From: Streptomyces sp. PH10-H1
GTDB lineage: Bacteria > Actinomycetota > Actinomycetes > Streptomycetales > Streptomycetaceae
Reading direction: 5' to 3'
NCBI RefSeq assembly: GCF_030063355.1
Contig: NZ_JASISZ010000033.1
Span: forward strand, 1 to 64,000
DNA: 64,000 bases
Below the pieces are notes generated by a model. It had not been told where the DNA came from. It searched no databases and saw only the letters and a list, made by a program, of their open reading frames with translations. The position numbers and the translations under genes are program-made. Position 1 is the stretch's first letter. Each line of letters opens with the position of its first letter. Of the stretch, positions 27,504 to 35,845 are shown one piece after another.

Positions 27504-27561
27504 CGACCTGATCCACTCCCTTCCGCACACCAGGTCGTACGGGCACCGGCGCGTACGTCGC

Positions 27562-27567
27562 TACGCT
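27562..27567 (+). promoter_or_regulatory. Leaderless-type -10 for the response regulator
   Basis: TACGCT lies six bases before the ATG at 27574 in the 70-bp gap after the kinase gene, with no Shine-Dalgarno sequence. The block CGCTACGCTGCACGC-ATG is nearly the same as the one before the LOG gene at 35846. Confidence 0.45.
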
Positions 27568-27573
27568 GCACGC

Positions 27574-28179
27574 ATGATTCGGGTGCTGCTGGCCGACGAC
27601 CAGTCGATGGTGCGGGAGGCGCTGGCCACGCTGCTGGGCCTGGAGGACGACATCGAGGTGGTCGCCCAGGTCGCGCGGGGCGACGAGGTGCTGGCGGCGG
27701 CCCACGCCCACGCTCCCGATGTCGCGCTGTTGGACATCGAGATGCCCGGCATGACCGGGATCGAGGCGGCGGCGCAGCTGCGCAAGGAGCTGCCGGTCAT
27801 CAGAATCGTGATCGTGACGACGTTCGGCCGCCCCGGGTATCTGCGCCGGGCGATGGAGTCGGGGGCCGAGGCGTTCCTGGTCAAGGACGCGCCGGCGGCG
27901 CAGCTCGCGGACGCGGTACGCCGGGTGCTGCGCGGCGAGCGGGTCATCGATCCGACGCTCGCGGCGGCGGCGCTGGCGGACGGGGCGGATCCGCTGACCG
28001 GCCGGGAGCGGGATGTGCTGCGGGCGGTGGCGGACGGTTCGGTGAACGCGGAGGTGGCGCGGAGCCTGCTGCTGTCGGAGGGCACGGTCCGCAACTATCT
28101 CTCGACGGCGATCCAGAAGACCGGCGCCCGCAACCGCGCGGAAGCGGTACGCATCGCCCGCGAGAAGGGCTGGCTGTAG
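27574..28179 (+). CDS. NarL/FixJ-type response regulator (DesR-like)
   Basis: The protein has 201 residues. The receiver domain has the acidic pocket LLADDQ, phospho-acceptor Asp54 in ALLDIEMPG, and Lys in LVKDAP. The C-terminal LuxR-type HTH (LTGRERDVLRAVADGSVNAEVARSLLLSEGTV, split here from RNYLSTAIQKTGARN) binds DNA. It is the probable partner of the kinase before it. The 13-bp palindrome at 24463 is its most likely target, giving autoregulation of the exporter. It appears leaderless. Confidence 0.92.
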   Translation: MIRVLLADDQSMVREALATLLGLEDDIEVVAQVARGDEVLAAAHAHAPDVALLDIEMPGMTGIEAAAQLRKELPVIRIVIVTTFGRPGYLRRAMESGAEAFLVKDAPAAQLADAVRRVLRGERVIDPTLAAAALADGADPLTGRERDVLRAVADGSVNAEVARSLLLSEGTVRNYLSTAIQKTGARNRAEAVRIAREKGWL

Positions 28180-28252
28180 CTGCCCCGCTCGCTCCGTCCA
28201 GCTGCCCGCCCGGTTCGGCCGTCCGCTCAGGTCGCCCGCTCAGGTCGCCCGC

Positions 28253-29077
28253 TCAGTTCAGCAGCGCGCGGGCCGACCGGGCCTGCCGCTGAATGGATTC
28301 AGCGGTCTGTGGATCCACCGCTTCCAGCATTTCCGCGTAGGCCTCCATCTCGGCGGCGCCGCGCGCGAAGTCACCGCGCCGTACGAGGAGCTGGGCGCGT
28401 TCGTAGCGCAGCCGGGCCGGATGGCGGGGGAGCAGCAGCGAGAGCTCCACGGCCCATAGCTGGACGTGGATCTGCTCGGGGCGTGCCGCCGCCCAGGCGC
28501 GGATGTTGTTGAGCACTCGCAGCAGGATGTCGAGCGGGTCGGCGGGGACGAGCATGGCGGGGGACAGCGGGGCGCCGGTCGCGCCCGCGACGAGCAGCCC
28601 GGCGTCGTCGGAGGTCAGCACCCGGCCGCCGCGGAAGGGGTCGGCGAGGACGAAGTGCCCGGCGGGATCGCCCAGGCCGACGACGAAGTGGCCGGGCAGG
28701 GCCACCCCGTACACGGGCGCGCCGGCCCGCCGGCCGACCTCGATCCAGACCACCGACAGCAGGATCGGCAGACCGCGCCGCCGCCGCAGCACCTCGTGCA
28801 GCAGCGAGGACTCCAGCTTCCCGTAATCGGCGGGCAGCCCGGCGAAGCCGCAGTCGGCGCCGAGGAGCGCGGACAGGGCGCAGGCCCAGTCGTCCGGCGT
28901 GCCGAGGCCGTAGGGCAGCAGGCCGGCCAGCCGGTCGAGTTCGATCTGCGCCGTGTCCAGGCCGGTCTGGCCGAAGTCCGGGTCGGCCTCCGCGCTGATC
29001 AGCAGACACAGCTCCGCGAGGTCGGGGCGCTCCTCGCGGGCCGCCTCCGCGAACCGCTCGCGCCACTGGCCCGTCAC
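28253..29077 (-). CDS. SirB1-family protein (transglutaminase-like fold with TPR tail)
   Basis: The protein has 274 residues from a GTG at 29077 that overlaps the stop of the acetyltransferase gene as GTGA. The longer frame to 29341 only runs through the neighbour. ADPDFGQTGLDTAQIELDRLA, YGKLESSLLHEVLRRRRGLPILLSVVWIEVGRRAG and PLPGHFVV-type text (GVALPGHFVVGLGD) match the SirB1 N-terminal domain. Its fold is that of transglutaminases, but it usually lacks a full catalytic triad. A helical repeat tail follows (RLRYERAQLLVRRGDFARGAAEMEAY is a TPR-like pair). Its role is unknown; translational coupling suggests work with the acetyltransferase. Confidence 0.82.
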   Translation of the reverse strand: MTGQWRERFAEAAREERPDLAELCLLISAEADPDFGQTGLDTAQIELDRLAGLLPYGLGTPDDWACALSALLGADCGFAGLPADYGKLESSLLHEVLRRRRGLPILLSVVWIEVGRRAGAPVYGVALPGHFVVGLGDPAGHFVLADPFRGGRVLTSDDAGLLVAGATGAPLSPAMLVPADPLDILLRVLNNIRAWAAARPEQIHVQLWAVELSLLLPRHPARLRYERAQLLVRRGDFARGAAEMEAYAEMLEAVDPQTAESIQRQARSARALLN

Positions 29078-30039
29078 GGGGACGGACGCCGGTAGTGGTA
29101 CCCGTGATGGGTGGTGAAGCCCATCCGGTCGTACAGCTCCCTGGCGGCGTCGTTGTCCGCCTCGACCTGGAGATACGCGAACGACGCGCCCTCCTCCAGG
29201 GCCCGCCGGGCGAGTGCGGCCATCACGGCGGTGGCCAGCCCCTTCCGCCGGTACGCGGGCTCGACCTCGACGGCGCCGAAGAGCGCCCACCGGCCGTCCA
29301 CCACGCCGCGCCCGATCGCCCCGGGCATGGCGGCGAACCACACCGAGGGCCCGCCGGTGACGACCTTCAGCGCCTGCTCCGCCAGTTCACCCGTGCGGTG
29401 GTAGGAGGCGAGCCAGGAATCCCCGGGCTCGCGGGTGAGGGTGACGCCCTCCGCGCCTGGCAGGTCCGCGAGCGGTGCGATGGGCGAGGTGCGGACCAGG
29501 GTGTCGGCCTCCCTCGGCCAGCCGCGCCGCTCCAGCTCGGCGGCGAGCGGCGCGTCATCCGGGACCTGCAGATACGGGGTCGTACCGCGTTCGCCGTACC
29601 AGCGCACGACGAAGTCCAGCGCCTCGTCCAGCGGTACCCGCGGGTCGCCGTACGCCAGGACGGAATTGGCCCGCCGGGTAAAGCCGCCGGCGCCCCGCAG
29701 CGTCCACTCGCCCAGCCGCTCGGTCTCGATCGCGGGCCAGGCACGCGACGCCGCCTCCTGGAGCTCACCGGTGCTCGCGAGGGCGCCGCGGCGGACCGGA
29801 GCGGGGGGTACCACCTTGCCCGCGACCAGGGAGGATTCCGCGATACGGACGGTTTCGCCGTCCCGCCGCGTGACACACACCACCCCCTCATCCCACGATG
29901 CGAGAACACCGATGGTGTCGCTGAACGTAGGCTGCCCGTCAGCGATCTCCAGTACCCGCCGTACAGAAACGCGTTTTCCCACGTCAGCAGGGCTGATGCG
30001 GACCACTAGCCGTCCTGTGGCGGCAAAATCCATAGTCAT
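29074..30039 (-). CDS. GNAT-family N-acetyltransferase with N-terminal SH3-like domain
   Basis: The protein has 321 residues from the ATG at 30039 (AGGGGC upstream; a second ATG is at 30033). Residues 1-80 look like a small beta-barrel (RISPADVGKRVSVRRVLEI, VLASWDEGVVCVTRRDG). The C-terminal 150 residues are a GNAT fold with the acetyl-CoA loop YRRKGLATAVMAAL and the strand LQVEADNDAARELYDRMGF. The substrate is unknown. It is the first gene of a two-gene operon with SirB1 and is divergent from the ferredoxin. Confidence 0.85.
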   Translation of the reverse strand: MTMDFAATGRLVVRISPADVGKRVSVRRVLEIADGQPTFSDTIGVLASWDEGVVCVTRRDGETVRIAESSLVAGKVVPPAPVRRGALASTGELQEAASRAWPAIETERLGEWTLRGAGGFTRRANSVLAYGDPRVPLDEALDFVVRWYGERGTTPYLQVPDDAPLAAELERRGWPREADTLVRTSPIAPLADLPGAEGVTLTREPGDSWLASYHRTGELAEQALKVVTGGPSVWFAAMPGAIGRGVVDGRWALFGAVEVEPAYRRKGLATAVMAALARRALEEGASFAYLQVEADNDAARELYDRMGFTTHHGYHYRRPSP

Positions 30040-30147
30040 CAGTGCCCCTCTTGTTCGTCTCATGCCCAGGAACGGAGATACTAGGGGCGGGCATCGACGA
30101 CGCCGCGCTCCCGCGCGAGATGAGCCCTACCGAGGAGGAACGACAGC

Positions 30148-30474
30148 GTGACCTACGTCATCGCGCAGCCTTGTGTCGACGTCAAGGACAAGGCGTGTAT
30201 CGAAGAGTGCCCGGTCGACTGCATCTACGAGGGCTCCAGGTCCTTGTACATCCACCCGGACGAATGCGTCGACTGCGGCGCCTGTGAGCCGGTCTGTCCC
30301 GTCGAGGCCATCTTCTACGAGGACGACACCCCGGAGGAGTGGAAGGACTACTACAAGGCGAATGTGGAGTTCTTCGACGAGCTCGGGTCGCCCGGTGGCG
30401 CCTCGAAGCTCGGGCTGATCGAGCGGGACCACCCCTTCATCGCCGCGCTGGAACCGCAGAACCAGCCCGGCTGA
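30148..30474 (+). CDS. fdxA: 7Fe ferredoxin (FdxA/FdxC type)
   Basis: The protein has 108 residues and a GTG start behind GAGGAGGAA. Cysteines at 9, 17, 21, 25 and at 40, 43, 46, 50 are spaced as in actinobacterial ferredoxins with one [3Fe-4S] and one [4Fe-4S] cluster. The acidic tail YEDDTPEEWKDYYKANVEFF is standard for the family. It carries electrons in the cytoplasm, for example to cytochromes P450. It is directly followed by a hairpin and dapC, the same neighbours as M. tuberculosis Rv1177-Rv1178. Confidence 0.95.
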   Translation: MTYVIAQPCVDVKDKACIEECPVDCIYEGSRSLYIHPDECVDCGACEPVCPVEAIFYEDDTPEEWKDYYKANVEFFDELGSPGGASKLGLIERDHPFIAALEPQNQPG

Positions 30475-30490
30475 TCGAGACCGCACGTCG

Positions 30491-30531
30491 CGTCGGTCCC
30501 GTACGGGGAGCGTTTCCGTGCGGGACCGACG
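30491..30531 (+). terminator. Hairpin between ferredoxin and dapC
   Basis: Arms at 30491-30506 and 30516-30531 pair over 16 bp with one G-T wobble and a nine-base loop. It lies 16 bp after the ferredoxin stop and can separate its expression from dapC. Confidence 0.65.
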
Positions 30532-30557
30532 TCGTCTCCAGGAAAGTGAGCACCAGC

Positions 30558-31655
30558 GTGGCGCCAGTCTCCGACCGTCTCCCCGTCTTCCCGTGGGACC
30601 GGCTAGAGCCGTACAAGGCCGCGGCCGCGGCACACGCGGACGGCATCGTCGACCTGTCCGTGGGCACCCCCGTGGACCCGGTCCCGGCCGTGATCCGGCG
30701 GGCGCTGTCCGCCGCGGCGGACAGCCCCGGCTACCCGCTGACGTACGGCACCGGCGCATTGCGCGACGCCATCGCGGACTATCTGCGCGACCGGCTCGGC
30801 ATCGCGGGCGCCCAGCCGGCGAACGTGCTGCCGCTGATCGGGTCCAAGGAGCTGGTCGGCTGGCTGCCGACGCTGCTGGGGCTGCGCGAGGGCGACCAGG
30901 TCGCCTATCCGCAGCTGGCCTACCCGACGTACGAGATCGGGGCGCTCGTCGCCCGCGCGGAACCGGTGACGTACGCGGACCCCGTCACCGACCTCGACCC
31001 GTCGCGCGTCAGGCTGCTGTGGCTCAACACCCCCGCGAACCCCACCGGCCAGGTGCTGGACGCCGCCGAGCTGCGCCGCATCGTGGACTGGGCGCGCGGG
31101 CACGGCATCCTCGTCGTCTCCGACGAGTGCTACATCGAGCTGGGCTGGGACGCGGAACCGGTCTCCGTGCTCCACCCCGACGTGTGCGGCGGCAGCCATG
31201 ACGGCCTGATCGCCGTCCACTCGCTCTCCAAGCGCTCCAACTTCGCCGGGTACCGGGGGGCGTTCCTGGCGGGGGACGCCGCCGTCGTCAAGGAGCTGCT
31301 GGGCGTGCGCAAGCACACCGGCATGATCGTCCCGGCGCCCGTACAGGCCGCGATGATCGCCGCGCTCGGCGACCGGGAACACGCCGTCGTGCAGAAGGAG
31401 CGCTACGTCCGGCGGCGGGCCGTGCTGCGCACCGCCTTCGAGGCCGCGGGCTTCCGGATCGAGCACAGCGAGGCCAGCCTCTACCTGTGGGCGACGCGCG
31501 CGGAGTCGTGCTGGGACACGGTCGGTGACCTGGCCAAACAGGGCATCCTGGTAGCGCCGGGCGAGTTCTACGGTCCGGTGGGCGCGCAGTTCGTGCGGAT
31601 CGCGTTCACCGCGATCGACGAGCGCGTGGACGCCGCGGTGCGCCGGCTGGCCTGA
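30558..31655 (+). CDS. dapC: N-succinyldiaminopimelate aminotransferase
   Basis: The protein has 365 residues from the GTG at 30558, with GGAAAG 11 bases upstream; a GTG at 30546 is also in frame. It is a class I/II PLP-dependent aminotransferase: LWLNTPANPTG, VVSDECYIELGW, and the PLP Lys in HSLSKRSNFAGYRGAF. FPWDRLEPYKAAAAAH and DLSVGTPVDPVP are typical of actinobacterial DapC. It transfers an amino group to N-succinyl-2-amino-6-ketopimelate in the lysine/diaminopimelate pathway. dapE, which acts next, is 1.9 kb downstream. Confidence 0.9.
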   Translation: MAPVSDRLPVFPWDRLEPYKAAAAAHADGIVDLSVGTPVDPVPAVIRRALSAAADSPGYPLTYGTGALRDAIADYLRDRLGIAGAQPANVLPLIGSKELVGWLPTLLGLREGDQVAYPQLAYPTYEIGALVARAEPVTYADPVTDLDPSRVRLLWLNTPANPTGQVLDAAELRRIVDWARGHGILVVSDECYIELGWDAEPVSVLHPDVCGGSHDGLIAVHSLSKRSNFAGYRGAFLAGDAAVVKELLGVRKHTGMIVPAPVQAAMIAALGDREHAVVQKERYVRRRAVLRTAFEAAGFRIEHSEASLYLWATRAESCWDTVGDLAKQGILVAPGEFYGPVGAQFVRIAFTAIDERVDAAVRRLA

Positions 31656-31671
31656 CCCGGCCATTGGTGGA

Positions 31672-31710
31672 CGAAGGGGCCCGGAGAGCAGCGCTCTCCG
31701 GGCCCCTTCG
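31672..31710. terminator. Strong bidirectional terminator between dapC and a secreted-protein gene
   Basis: A perfect 18-bp stem (31672-31689 with 31693-31710) closes a three-base AGC loop, between convergent stops at 31655 and 31726. CCCCTTCG on one side and CGAAGGGG on the other give no U-run. Confidence 0.85.
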
Positions 31711-31725
31711 CATCCGTCGCGGTGG

Positions 31726-32208
31726 CTAGCCGAGCGGCAGGCCCTTGAGGGGCAGCGAGCTGGCCGGGAGGGCGTTGACCGGGAGGTTGCCCGTCGACGG
31801 CAGCGCGGGCGCGCCGCCGGGCAGGCTGCTGACCGGGAGGGTGTCGGCGCCGGGCAGGCTCTTGGCGGTCTCGCCGAGGATGTTGCCGGTGGAGCCGGTG
31901 GCCTGGCCCGCGGTCTGCTGGGCGGCCGGGGCGGCGGTCTTCCCCGCGGCCCCGACCGCCTTGCCCGCGGCGGGGACGGCGGTCTGCACGGACTTGCCGC
32001 CCGCCTGGCCGGCCAGCCCTGTGGCCTTCTGGGAGGCGCCGTCGAGGGTGTTGCCGAGGGAGGCGCCGTCAAGGTTGGTCAGTCCACCCAGGTCCGTCGT
32101 CTGCGGCAGCACGGCGGCGGACGCGGCGGAGGCGCCCAGCAGGGGAGCAGCGGCCGCGCCGACGAGCAGGGCGGCACGGGCGATCCGACGCGTGAGGGGG
32201 AGGGACAT
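31726..32208 (-). CDS. Secreted low-complexity Ala/Gly/Leu-Pro-rich protein
   Basis: The ATG at 32208 behind AAAAGGAG gives 160 residues. The Sec signal IARAALLVGAAAAPLLGASAASA is cut near residue 32. The mature part has repeated Ala/Gly/Thr/Gln segments and a C-terminal third built of short LP-x-x-LP units (LPVSSLPGG, LPSTGNLPVNALPASSLPLK). No cysteine or known domain is present. The LPSTG is not followed by a membrane anchor, so it is not a sortase signal. It may be a surface or wall-associated structural protein. Function unknown. Confidence 0.72.
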   Translation of the reverse strand: MSLPLTRRIARAALLVGAAAAPLLGASAASAAVLPQTTDLGGLTNLDGASLGNTLDGASQKATGLAGQAGGKSVQTAVPAAGKAVGAAGKTAAPAAQQTAGQATGSTGNILGETAKSLPGADTLPVSSLPGGAPALPSTGNLPVNALPASSLPLKGLPLG

Positions 32209-32484
32209 GGTGCTCCTTTTGCGGAGGGAGGGACGGGACACGTCCGGTTGGCGGACGTGCTGACTACCGCTCCAGGAGCCCGAAGGTTGCGGCCGTTCGA
32301 GGTAAAGAGTTAGTAATGCGTCGCATAATAGTCATCCGGCAAAAGCGGCCATTCCGGGCGCCTCGGCAGTGCGTGATGAAACGTCACATCGCCCATGTCG
32401 CAAGGAAATTGACGTCCAGTCGGGCGAAATTCCCACGGCCGGGGTTTGACGTACTCGCTATGCGCTTTCGGGTGACGCGGCGCA

Positions 32485-33438
32485 CTATTGCGCGACCGTG
32501 ATCCGTACGTCCCCGTCGGCGGTCTCGGCCGCGCTCGTGTCGGACTTCTGCCATCCCTTGCCGGAATCGGCCGCCCGCCACTGCTTGTCCTGGAATGAGA
32601 CCTTCTCGACCTTCAGGTCGTCCGAGTGGGCCACCGCCCACTGCGCCAGTTCCCAGCCGCGGCGTTTGCCGTTCCGGTCCGCCGCGCCCCCGGTGAGGGT
32701 GGAGGGCACCTGCACGGTCCGGGCGCGCGCCGTCCCGCCGCCCGCCGCGCCCTCGGCCGGCCGTGGCACGACCTGCGGGCCGAACTCACGGGCCAGCTGT
32801 TTGCGGACCTGCGCGGGATCGCCCGTCGTGACCGGGCCGCCGTCACCCCGGGTGCAGGTGAGCGCGCCCGGCTGCCGGCCGGTGAGCGCCGCGGCCAGCA
32901 GGGTCGCGTCCGCCTCGTGCTTCGCGTACGCCTCGGGAAAGCCGCTCCGCTGCACCCGCTGGGCGGCCTCGGTCAGCGGCAGCGTCGCATAGCCGTCGAT
33001 CTTCAGCAGCCCGTCGAAGAACTCGTTCGTGGAGTGCACCGGGTCCATGATCTGCGCCGGCGTTCCCCAGCCCTGCGAGGGGCGCTGCTGGAACAGGCCG
33101 AGCGAGTCACGGTCGCCGTGGTCGAGATTGCGGAGCGTCGACTCCTGCATCGAGGTGGCGAGCGCGATCGTCAGCGCCCGCTCCGGCAGGCTCCGGGACG
33201 TCGCGACCGCCGCGATCGTCGACGCGTTCGCCGCCTGCTGCGGTTCGAGCCGCAGTACAGTCCCGTCACTGCCGCCCCCCGCCGCCACCGTGCACCCGGC
33301 CTGCTGCGCCCCGCCACCGGTGACGTAGTAGACGCCGTACCCGGCGAGACCGAGCAGGGTGAGGCCCGCGACGGCGAACCGGAGTCGGCGGCCGCGCCGG
33401 CGGGGACGCTGCTGGGACGTCGGCGAAGGGTTGGGCAT
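32485..33438 (-). CDS. Membrane-anchored protein with lysozyme/SLT-like domain
   Basis: The protein has 317 residues starting MPNPSPTSQQRPRRRGRRLRF, with one N-terminal membrane helix (AVAGLTLLGLAGYGVYYV) and the rest outside. Residues about 70-170 (ANASTIAAVATSRSLPERALTIALATSMQESTLRN, then GDRDSLGLFQQRPSQGWGT; quoted in parts) look like a lysozyme-fold transglycosylase with the Glu in MQES as candidate catalytic acid. It is often labelled heavy-metal transporter in Streptomyces genomes, for which I see no support. TACGGT lies seven bases before the ATG (leaderless). It is divergent from dapE. Confidence 0.72.
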   Translation of the reverse strand: MPNPSPTSQQRPRRRGRRLRFAVAGLTLLGLAGYGVYYVTGGGAQQAGCTVAAGGGSDGTVLRLEPQQAANASTIAAVATSRSLPERALTIALATSMQESTLRNLDHGDRDSLGLFQQRPSQGWGTPAQIMDPVHSTNEFFDGLLKIDGYATLPLTEAAQRVQRSGFPEAYAKHEADATLLAAALTGRQPGALTCTRGDGGPVTTGDPAQVRKQLAREFGPQVVPRPAEGAAGGGTARARTVQVPSTLTGGAADRNGKRRGWELAQWAVAHSDDLKVEKVSFQDKQWRAADSGKGWQKSDTSAAETADGDVRITVAQ

Positions 33439-33445
33439 GACGCCC

Positions 33446-33451
33446 ACCGTA
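33446..33451 (-). promoter_or_regulatory. Leaderless-type -10 for the lysozyme-like gene
   Basis: On the minus strand TACGGT lies seven bases before the ATG at 33438. No ribosome-binding site is visible. Confidence 0.45.
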
Positions 33452-33526
33452 CCCACACACCGGCCGCTGCTCTCGAACGCCTGCGTCGGAGGCGCTCGCA
33501 ATCCCGGCCGCCGCCGGTACCGCCGG

Positions 33527-33532
33527 TAGGGT
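33527..33532 (+). promoter_or_regulatory. Leaderless-type -10 for dapE
   Basis: TAGGGT lies six bases before the ATG at 33539, with CATGAC between and no Shine-Dalgarno sequence. Confidence 0.45.
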
Positions 33533-33538
33533 CATGAC

Positions 33539-34609
33539 ATGACCGCCAGCCCACTTGATCTCAGCCAGGACGCCGCCGGCGTCACCGCACAGCTCGTTGA
33601 CATCCCCTCCGTCAGCCTCGCCGAAAAGGCGCTGGCCGACATCGTGGAGGAGGCGCTGCGCGCGTTTCCCCATCTGACCGTGGACCGGGACGGGGACGCG
33701 GTCGTGGCCCGGACGAACCTGGGCCGCGCGGAGCGGGTGGTGCTCGCCGGACACCTGGACACGGTGCCGATCGCCGACAACGTGCCGTCCCGGCTCGACG
33801 CCGACGGTCTGCTGTGGGGCTGCGGCACCACCGACATGAAGTCGGGCATCGCCGTACAGCTGCGCCTCGCCGCGACCGTGCCCGAGCCCAACCGCGACCT
33901 CACCTTCGTGTTCTACGACGCCGAGGAGATCGCCGCCGAGTTCAACGGGCTGAAGCGGCTCGTCGAGAACCACCCGGACTGGCTGGCGGGCGACTTCGCG
34001 GTACTCCTGGAGCCCACCGACGCCCAGGTGCACGGCGGCTGCCAGGGCACCCTGCGGGTGAGGGTGCAGACCACCGGCCGGCGGGCCCACTCCGCGCGCA
34101 GCTGGCTCGGCGACAACGCCATCCACAAGGCGGCGCCGATCCTCGCCCGCCTCGCCGCGTACGAACCCCGCCGGGTCGTCATCGACGGTCTCATCTACCC
34201 CGAGGGCCTCAACGCGGTGCTGATCGAGGGCGGGCACGCGGGCAATGTGATTCCCGACACGTGCGCCGTGACCGTCAACTACCGTTTCGCACCGAACCAG
34301 ACCGAGGCGGAGGCGCTCGCGCACGTCACCGAGGTCTTCGACGGCTTCGAGGTGGTGCCCACCGACAGCGCGCCCGGCGCCCTGCCCGGCCTCTCCCAGC
34401 CGGCCGCCGCCGCCTTCGTCGCGGCCATCGGAACCGAGCCGTTCGGCAAGGAGTCCTGGACCGACGTGGCCCGGTTCTCCGCGCTCGGCATCCCCGCGGT
34501 CAACTACGGGCCCGGCAACCCCAAGCTGTCCCACACCCGTGAGGAGAACGTGGCGGTCGCCGCCGTCCTGGAGGCCGAGGAGCGCCTCCGGGCCTGGCTC
34601 ACCGCCTGA
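33539..34609 (+). CDS. dapE: Succinyl-diaminopimelate desuccinylase
   Basis: The protein has 356 residues of the M20 metallopeptidase fold. LAGHLDTVP gives the first zinc His and its Asp, GCGTTDMKSG the bridging Asp, FYDAEEIAAEFNG the catalytic Glu pair, LEPTDAQVHGGCQG a further ligand region, and the C-terminal YGPGNPKLSHTREE the last His. It cleaves N-succinyl-LL-diaminopimelate to LL-DAP and succinate, feeding lysine and peptidoglycan. dapC lies upstream. It appears leaderless. Confidence 0.93.
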   Translation: MTASPLDLSQDAAGVTAQLVDIPSVSLAEKALADIVEEALRAFPHLTVDRDGDAVVARTNLGRAERVVLAGHLDTVPIADNVPSRLDADGLLWGCGTTDMKSGIAVQLRLAATVPEPNRDLTFVFYDAEEIAAEFNGLKRLVENHPDWLAGDFAVLLEPTDAQVHGGCQGTLRVRVQTTGRRAHSARSWLGDNAIHKAAPILARLAAYEPRRVVIDGLIYPEGLNAVLIEGGHAGNVIPDTCAVTVNYRFAPNQTEAEALAHVTEVFDGFEVVPTDSAPGALPGLSQPAAAAFVAAIGTEPFGKESWTDVARFSALGIPAVNYGPGNPKLSHTREENVAVAAVLEAEERLRAWLTA

Positions 34610-34746
34610 CGGCCGGCCGCGAAGGGGAGACTGGACGGAGGGACCCGGTGGGGAGCCGGGGGGAACCGCGCGGGCCTCTGGCCGCGTGATGTTCCTGCCA
34701 TGGTGTGATCGGGTGCGACCGATCGTGTGGGGGGAAGGGCCGTTGC

Positions 34747-35826
34747 ATGGGACTGACCAGTCCGCTGTTCTTCGTCGTGCTCATCGTCGCGGCCGTCGCG
34801 GCCGTGGCGGGGGCCGTGCTGCTGTGGGGGCGCGTACCGGACTCCAGGCTGCTCCGGGTGCCCGTCCGCGTCGGCATGATCGTGCTGTGCCAGCTGACGG
34901 CGGTCTTCGTGGTGATGGCCGGGGTCAACAACCAGTACGGCTTCTACGCCTCCTGGGACGATCTGCTCGGCGGCGGCAGCGGCGGGGGCAGCATGAACGC
35001 GGCGGCGAAGCACAAGCCGCCGCCCCCGGGACCGGCGCAGCTGACGGTGAAGTTCGACCCGTACGCGCAGGGCTTCCGCAAGGCGATCGTCCATGGCGCG
35101 CAGTCCGGCGTGTCGGGGGACGTCATGGTGTGGACGCCGCCGCAGTACGACAAGAAGGAGTACGCGAACACCCGCTTCCCGGTGATCGAGGTGCTGCACG
35201 GCCTGCCCGGCAGCCCGCGCAGCTTCCTGCGCGCCATGCGGCTGGGCCAGATCATGGAGCGGCAGATAACGGCCGGCAAGGCCGAGCCGGCCATCCTCGT
35301 CCTGCCGACGATCACGCCTGACGGGGCCAAGGCCGGCTGCGCCGACGCGCCGGGGCGGGGCAAGAGCGGCACCTGGCTCGCCCAGGACGTGCCGAACGTG
35401 ATCGCCCACAACTTCCGTACGCTGCCCGCCCCGAGCGGCTGGGCGGTGATGGGCATATCGACCGGCGGTTACTGCGCCGCCCGGCTCGCCCTGGACTACC
35501 CGTCCCGTTATGTGGCGGGCGCCGCGCTGGCCCCCGACAATCCCGCGGAGGGTCCCCGCTCGCCGCTGTGGCTGGCCCACAACACCCGGCCGAACGTCGA
35601 CCTGCTCGTGGGATCGAGCGTCCAGGACCCGGAGAGCCCGCCTCGGTTCGCCGAGTGGCTCGGACACGCGGTCCAGGCGCCGACGACCGTCACCCCCATG
35701 CTGCTGGACACCGGCGGCCACAACTGGAAGACCTGGGGACGTATGTTCCCCGACGCGCTCACCTGGGTGAGCAGTCATCTGGAGGCACCGCGCGTTGTCC
35801 CGCTGGCCAGGCCGGACGCGCAGTGA
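34747..35826 (+). CDS. Membrane-anchored esterase-like alpha/beta hydrolase
   Basis: The ATG at 34747 follows GGGGGGAAGG and gives 359 residues. Two N-terminal membrane helices (SPLFFVVLIVAAVAAVAGAVLL; VGMIVLCQLTAVFVVMAGV) are followed by an outer domain from about residue 90 of the esterase-D/antigen-85-like group. It has EVLHGLPGSPRSFL, the Ser nucleophile in GISTGGYCAARLAL, and His in GGHNWKTW. PDN and DPES motifs could give the acid. It lacks the mycolyltransferase signature, so it is probably a secreted-side esterase of unknown substrate. Confidence 0.8.
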   Translation: MGLTSPLFFVVLIVAAVAAVAGAVLLWGRVPDSRLLRVPVRVGMIVLCQLTAVFVVMAGVNNQYGFYASWDDLLGGGSGGGSMNAAAKHKPPPPGPAQLTVKFDPYAQGFRKAIVHGAQSGVSGDVMVWTPPQYDKKEYANTRFPVIEVLHGLPGSPRSFLRAMRLGQIMERQITAGKAEPAILVLPTITPDGAKAGCADAPGRGKSGTWLAQDVPNVIAHNFRTLPAPSGWAVMGISTGGYCAARLALDYPSRYVAGAALAPDNPAEGPRSPLWLAHNTRPNVDLLVGSSVQDPESPPRFAEWLGHAVQAPTTVTPMLLDTGGHNWKTWGRMFPDALTWVSSHLEAPRVVPLARPDAQ

Positions 35827-35833
35827 TGCGTCG

Positions 35834-35839
35834 TACGCT
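35834..35839 (+). promoter_or_regulatory. Leaderless-type -10 for the LOG-family gene
   Basis: TACGCT lies six bases before the ATG at 35846. TACGCTGCACGC-ATG is identical to the sequence before the response regulator at 27574. Confidence 0.45.
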
Positions 35840-35845
35840 GCACGC

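Noticed and set aside
31750..31830. LPSTG as a sortase signal in the secreted LP-rich protein
   Set aside because: No hydrophobic segment or basic tail follows; the motif is one of several LP units inside the mature protein.
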